A stretch of DNA of 6,948 nt from FEN-1297 sp046706945. GTDB taxonomy: Bacteria; Bacteroidota; Ignavibacteria; Ignavibacteriales; Ignavibacteriaceae. The position numbers were made by a program, and so were the translations under genes. The stretch's first letter is position 1; every line of letters begins with the position of its first letter. Positions 4,842 through 6,948 of the stretch are shown here, one piece after another. The notes beneath the pieces were generated by a model. It made no database searches. It was given only the letters and a program-made list of their open reading frames with translations, and was not told where the DNA came from. The DNA lies in contig JBJKOY010000014.1 in NCBI GenBank assembly GCA_046706945.1, forward strand, positions 1-6,948, given 5' to 3'.

Positions 4842-6948
4842 ATGGAATTTGTGAATATCTTTCCAACCCGCAGAACGATAAAAATAATTTCTACGGCAGT
4901 ATTCCTGTCTCTTTTTGTCCCGGGGAAACCGTCTCCTGCACAGATTGCGTCTCATGTCGTTATAAGTGAAATATACGGCGGAGGAGGGAATTCGGGATCG
5001 ACGTACAAAAATGATTTTATCGAATTATATAACCCTTCTTCTACGCCCGTGGATCTGGACGGCTGGTCCGTGCAGTACGCTTCATCGACCGGGTCATCGT
5101 GGCAGGTAACGAATATTAACGGGACAATAGCCGCTCACGGTTTTTATCTCGTCCAGGAGGCACAGGGCAGCGGCGGAAGCGTAAACTTGCCGTTACCCGA
5201 TGCAGCGGGAATTATAGCTATGAGCTCTTCAAACGGGAAAGTGGCCCTTGTAAACAGTACGAACGCATTGAACGGAACAAACCCGTCGGACAATTCGGTT
5301 GTGGATAAAGCCGGCTTCGGTACGGCAAACGGTTATGAAGGAAATGCGCCCGCACCGTCTCCCAGCAATTCGACATCGATCGAAAGAAAAGCAAACGCAG
5401 CTTCCACTTCTGCTTCCATGTCCGTAGCCGGAACGGATGAGTTTGAAGGCAACGGGTATGATTCCGGTAACAATGCGGGCGACTTTGTCGTCAGATCTTC
5501 TCCCCAGCCACAGAATTCAAGCAGCCGGCGCGAACCTGCCCTCGACACGGGAGGGAACGGAACCGGTACTGCCGCAATTTCGCCGGTCGGCATTAATGCA
5601 GGCACAACCGCGGACATAAATATTATTGTTGCCGGGGACGGGACTCATACACTGGACAGCGTTCTTGTCGTTATACCCCCGAACTGGACATGGAACATGA
5701 GCCTTTCGGATGTAACCGTTTCCGGGACCGCAGGAATCTCGGCATCTGTTGCAATTTCGGAAGACACCGTCTTTATAGGGAACGTATCAGTGACGTTCTT
5801 GGACAGTCTCAAGGTAAAGATAAAAAACATAACGGCTCCGGACAGCTCGATGGGCAGCAGCTTCACGGTAGAAACTGCGGTAGCGGGAGGAATTCCTCTT
5901 CCCTTAGATGTCCTGCCGGTAATTAATGTAATCAAAGTTGTGCCTATCATTTCCCTGCACGCGAACAATTCCGACGGCGTGCCCTCTCAGCCCTACGGAA
6001 TCGGAACACCGGTAACGATCAGCGGAATAATTACCGCGGATTACGCCGGAAGTTATACGGATATATACGTGCAGGACGCCACCGCAGGTATTGATATCTA
6101 CAGTCCTTCCAGGTATTTCAATTATCAGATCGGCGACAGCGTCACGGTAACGGGCAAGAAAACTCAATATAGAGGACTAACGGAGATCTCCCCGGACTCC
6201 GGTTTGTTTATTATTCATTCTCACGGCAATAAAGTCCCCGATCCGGAAGTACTAACCGCCGAAGAAGTCAATTTAACATTTAATACCGAAGACTACACTG
6301 AACCGAACGAGGGCCGGCTTGTAAGGCTGAACGGTGTGACTTATAATGCGGCGAACGAAACCGTGACGGACGGAACCGGAACAACCGGAGCATACATCGG
6401 CAGCTTAACCCCTCCCGGAGGGACGTTCGATCTGATCGGAATATTAAAGCAATATAAACCGGGTACTCCGGTCTCTGCTCCTTTTACGGGTGACTATGAA
6501 GTAAATCCGAGATCTCAGGCAGACATAATAGTTTCCGCAGGCCCGACATATTTAACCCAGCCGCAAGAGGAAAATATCTTTCCCAACTCGGTTACTATTG
6601 AATTTAAGACTTCGCAAAATTCACAGGCCGTAATTAAATACGGCAAATCAAGTATGTATTCGGATTCCGTTATCATTAACGCAGCCGATACAATTCATAC
6701 CGTAGTCATATCCGGGTTATGGCCCGCAACGGTTTACCATTACAGGGTAGGCGCTAAAGACGCGGAGGGCGTCAACTACACGGGTGACAGACTATTTTCG
6801 ACAGCTTCGCCTTCCGGCTCGACCGGACGGATGAACGTTTACTTTAACCAATCCGTCGATACTTCCGTATCATACGGTGAAGCCGCAAAAACCGTAAGTA
6901 TTTCCCAGAAACTTATAGATAGGATAAATTCCGCAGGGCATTCAATCG
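4842..6948 (+). CDS. Secreted multidomain protein: lamin-tail, OB-fold, Fn3-like and probable PLD-type domain; 3'-truncated
   Basis: The frame is open for 702 codons from ATG 4842 to the window end, with no stop. Residues 1-33 are a signal peptide (TIKIISTAVFLSLFV, then PSPA), likely cut before Q34. Residues 38-165 are a lamin-tail domain very like that of ExeM/NucH extracellular nucleases: VVISEIYGGGGNSG, NDFIELYNPSS, LDGWSVQYASS, IAAHGFYLVQEAQGSG. Its usual trailing segment follows to 227 (GYEGNAPAPSPSNSTSIERK, NNAGDFVVRSSPQPQNSSS). Residues 236-366 are a beta-rich module (VVIPPNWTWNMSLSDVTVSG). Residues 367-566 resemble a nuclease-associated OB-fold (VTISGIITADYAGSYTDIYV, IGDSVTVTGKKTQYRGLTEI). 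Residues 568-655 are fibronectin-III-like (VIKYGKSS, WPATVYHYRVGAKD). From M664 (MNVYFNQSVDTSVSYGE, then QKLIDRINSAGHSI) it resembles the start of a phospholipase-D-type domain, but the HKD catalytic motifs lie beyond the edge. It is probably an extracellular nuclease or phosphodiesterase. A type IX C-terminal sorting domain, if present, is also out of view. Confidence 0.88.
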   Translation, partial: MEFVNIFPTRRTIKIISTAVFLSLFVPGKPSPAQIASHVVISEIYGGGGNSGSTYKNDFIELYNPSSTPVDLDGWSVQYASSTGSSWQVTNINGTIAAHGFYLVQEAQGSGGSVNLPLPDAAGIIAMSSSNGKVALVNSTNALNGTNPSDNSVVDKAGFGTANGYEGNAPAPSPSNSTSIERKANAASTSASMSVAGTDEFEGNGYDSGNNAGDFVVRSSPQPQNSSSRREPALDTGGNGTGTAAISPVGINAGTTADINIIVAGDGTHTLDSVLVVIPPNWTWNMSLSDVTVSGTAGISASVAISEDTVFIGNVSVTFLDSLKVKIKNITAPDSSMGSSFTVETAVAGGIPLPLDVLPVINVIKVVPIISLHANNSDGVPSQPYGIGTPVTISGIITADYAGSYTDIYVQDATAGIDIYSPSRYFNYQIGDSVTVTGKKTQYRGLTEISPDSGLFIIHSHGNKVPDPEVLTAEEVNLTFNTEDYTEPNEGRLVRLNGVTYNAANETVTDGTGTTGAYIGSLTPPGGTFDLIGILKQYKPGTPVSAPFTGDYEVNPRSQADIIVSAGPTYLTQPQEENIFPNSVTIEFKTSQNSQAVIKYGKSSMYSDSVIINAADTIHTVVISGLWPATVYHYRVGAKDAEGVNYTGDRLFSTASPSGSTGRMNVYFNQSVDTSVSYGEAAKTVSISQKLIDRINSAGHSI

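Noticed and set aside
5333..6167. Three minus-strand and two plus-strand short open frames
   Set aside because: All overlap the continuous 702-codon frame from 4842, which has a signal peptide and recognisable domains. None of the short frames has a domain or a ribosome site.
1..6948. CRISPR arrays, tRNA or rRNA genes, insertion sequences, riboswitches
   Set aside because: Almost every base lies in the four coding frames. No spaced direct repeats, transposase motifs, terminal inverted repeats or structured RNA signatures were found on reading.

Overview
The window holds part of one plus-strand gene cluster for envelope and secreted proteins. It contains four genes, packed almost end to end, and no RNA genes or mobile elements were seen. 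The first gene is cut at the left edge and the last at the right edge. The protein types point to the Bacteroidota/Chlorobi/Ignavibacteriota group, most likely an Ignavibacteria-like bacterium. The evidence is a TonB-dependent receptor with an N-terminal carboxypeptidase-regulatory-like domain, a PorV/PorQ-type barrel, start sites without Shine-Dalgarno sequences, and signal peptides that appear to be cut just before a Gln. This placement is inferred from gene content only.

Layout: (1) 1-2757, a TonB-dependent outer-membrane receptor whose frame is open from base 1, so its start codon and most of its signal peptide lie outside the window. (2) 2759-3736, a PorV/PorQ-family outer-membrane barrel starting 1 nt after the receptor's stop. 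(3) 3736-4824, a lipoprotein with NHL-type beta-propeller repeats, whose ATG overlaps the previous stop (TAATG). (4) 4842 to beyond 6948, a large secreted multidomain protein. Its frame stays open for 702 codons to the edge. In order it has a signal peptide, a lamin-tail domain like that of ExeM/NucH extracellular nucleases, a beta-rich module, a nuclease-type OB-fold, a fibronectin-III-like domain, and what looks like the first part of a phospholipase-D-type catalytic domain.

All four proteins appear to act outside the cytoplasm. Genes 1-3 are spaced for translational coupling, and gene 4 follows after only 17 nt with no terminator, so they are probably co-transcribed from a promoter to the left. 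A reasonable but untested reading is a surface system in which a secreted nuclease or phosphodiesterase cuts a polymer (perhaps extracellular DNA), the lipoprotein and receptor bind and import products, and the PorV-like barrel helps export or attach the secreted protein through type IX secretion. The most notable object is gene 4, which joins the front half of an extracellular nuclease to a probable PLD-type domain.
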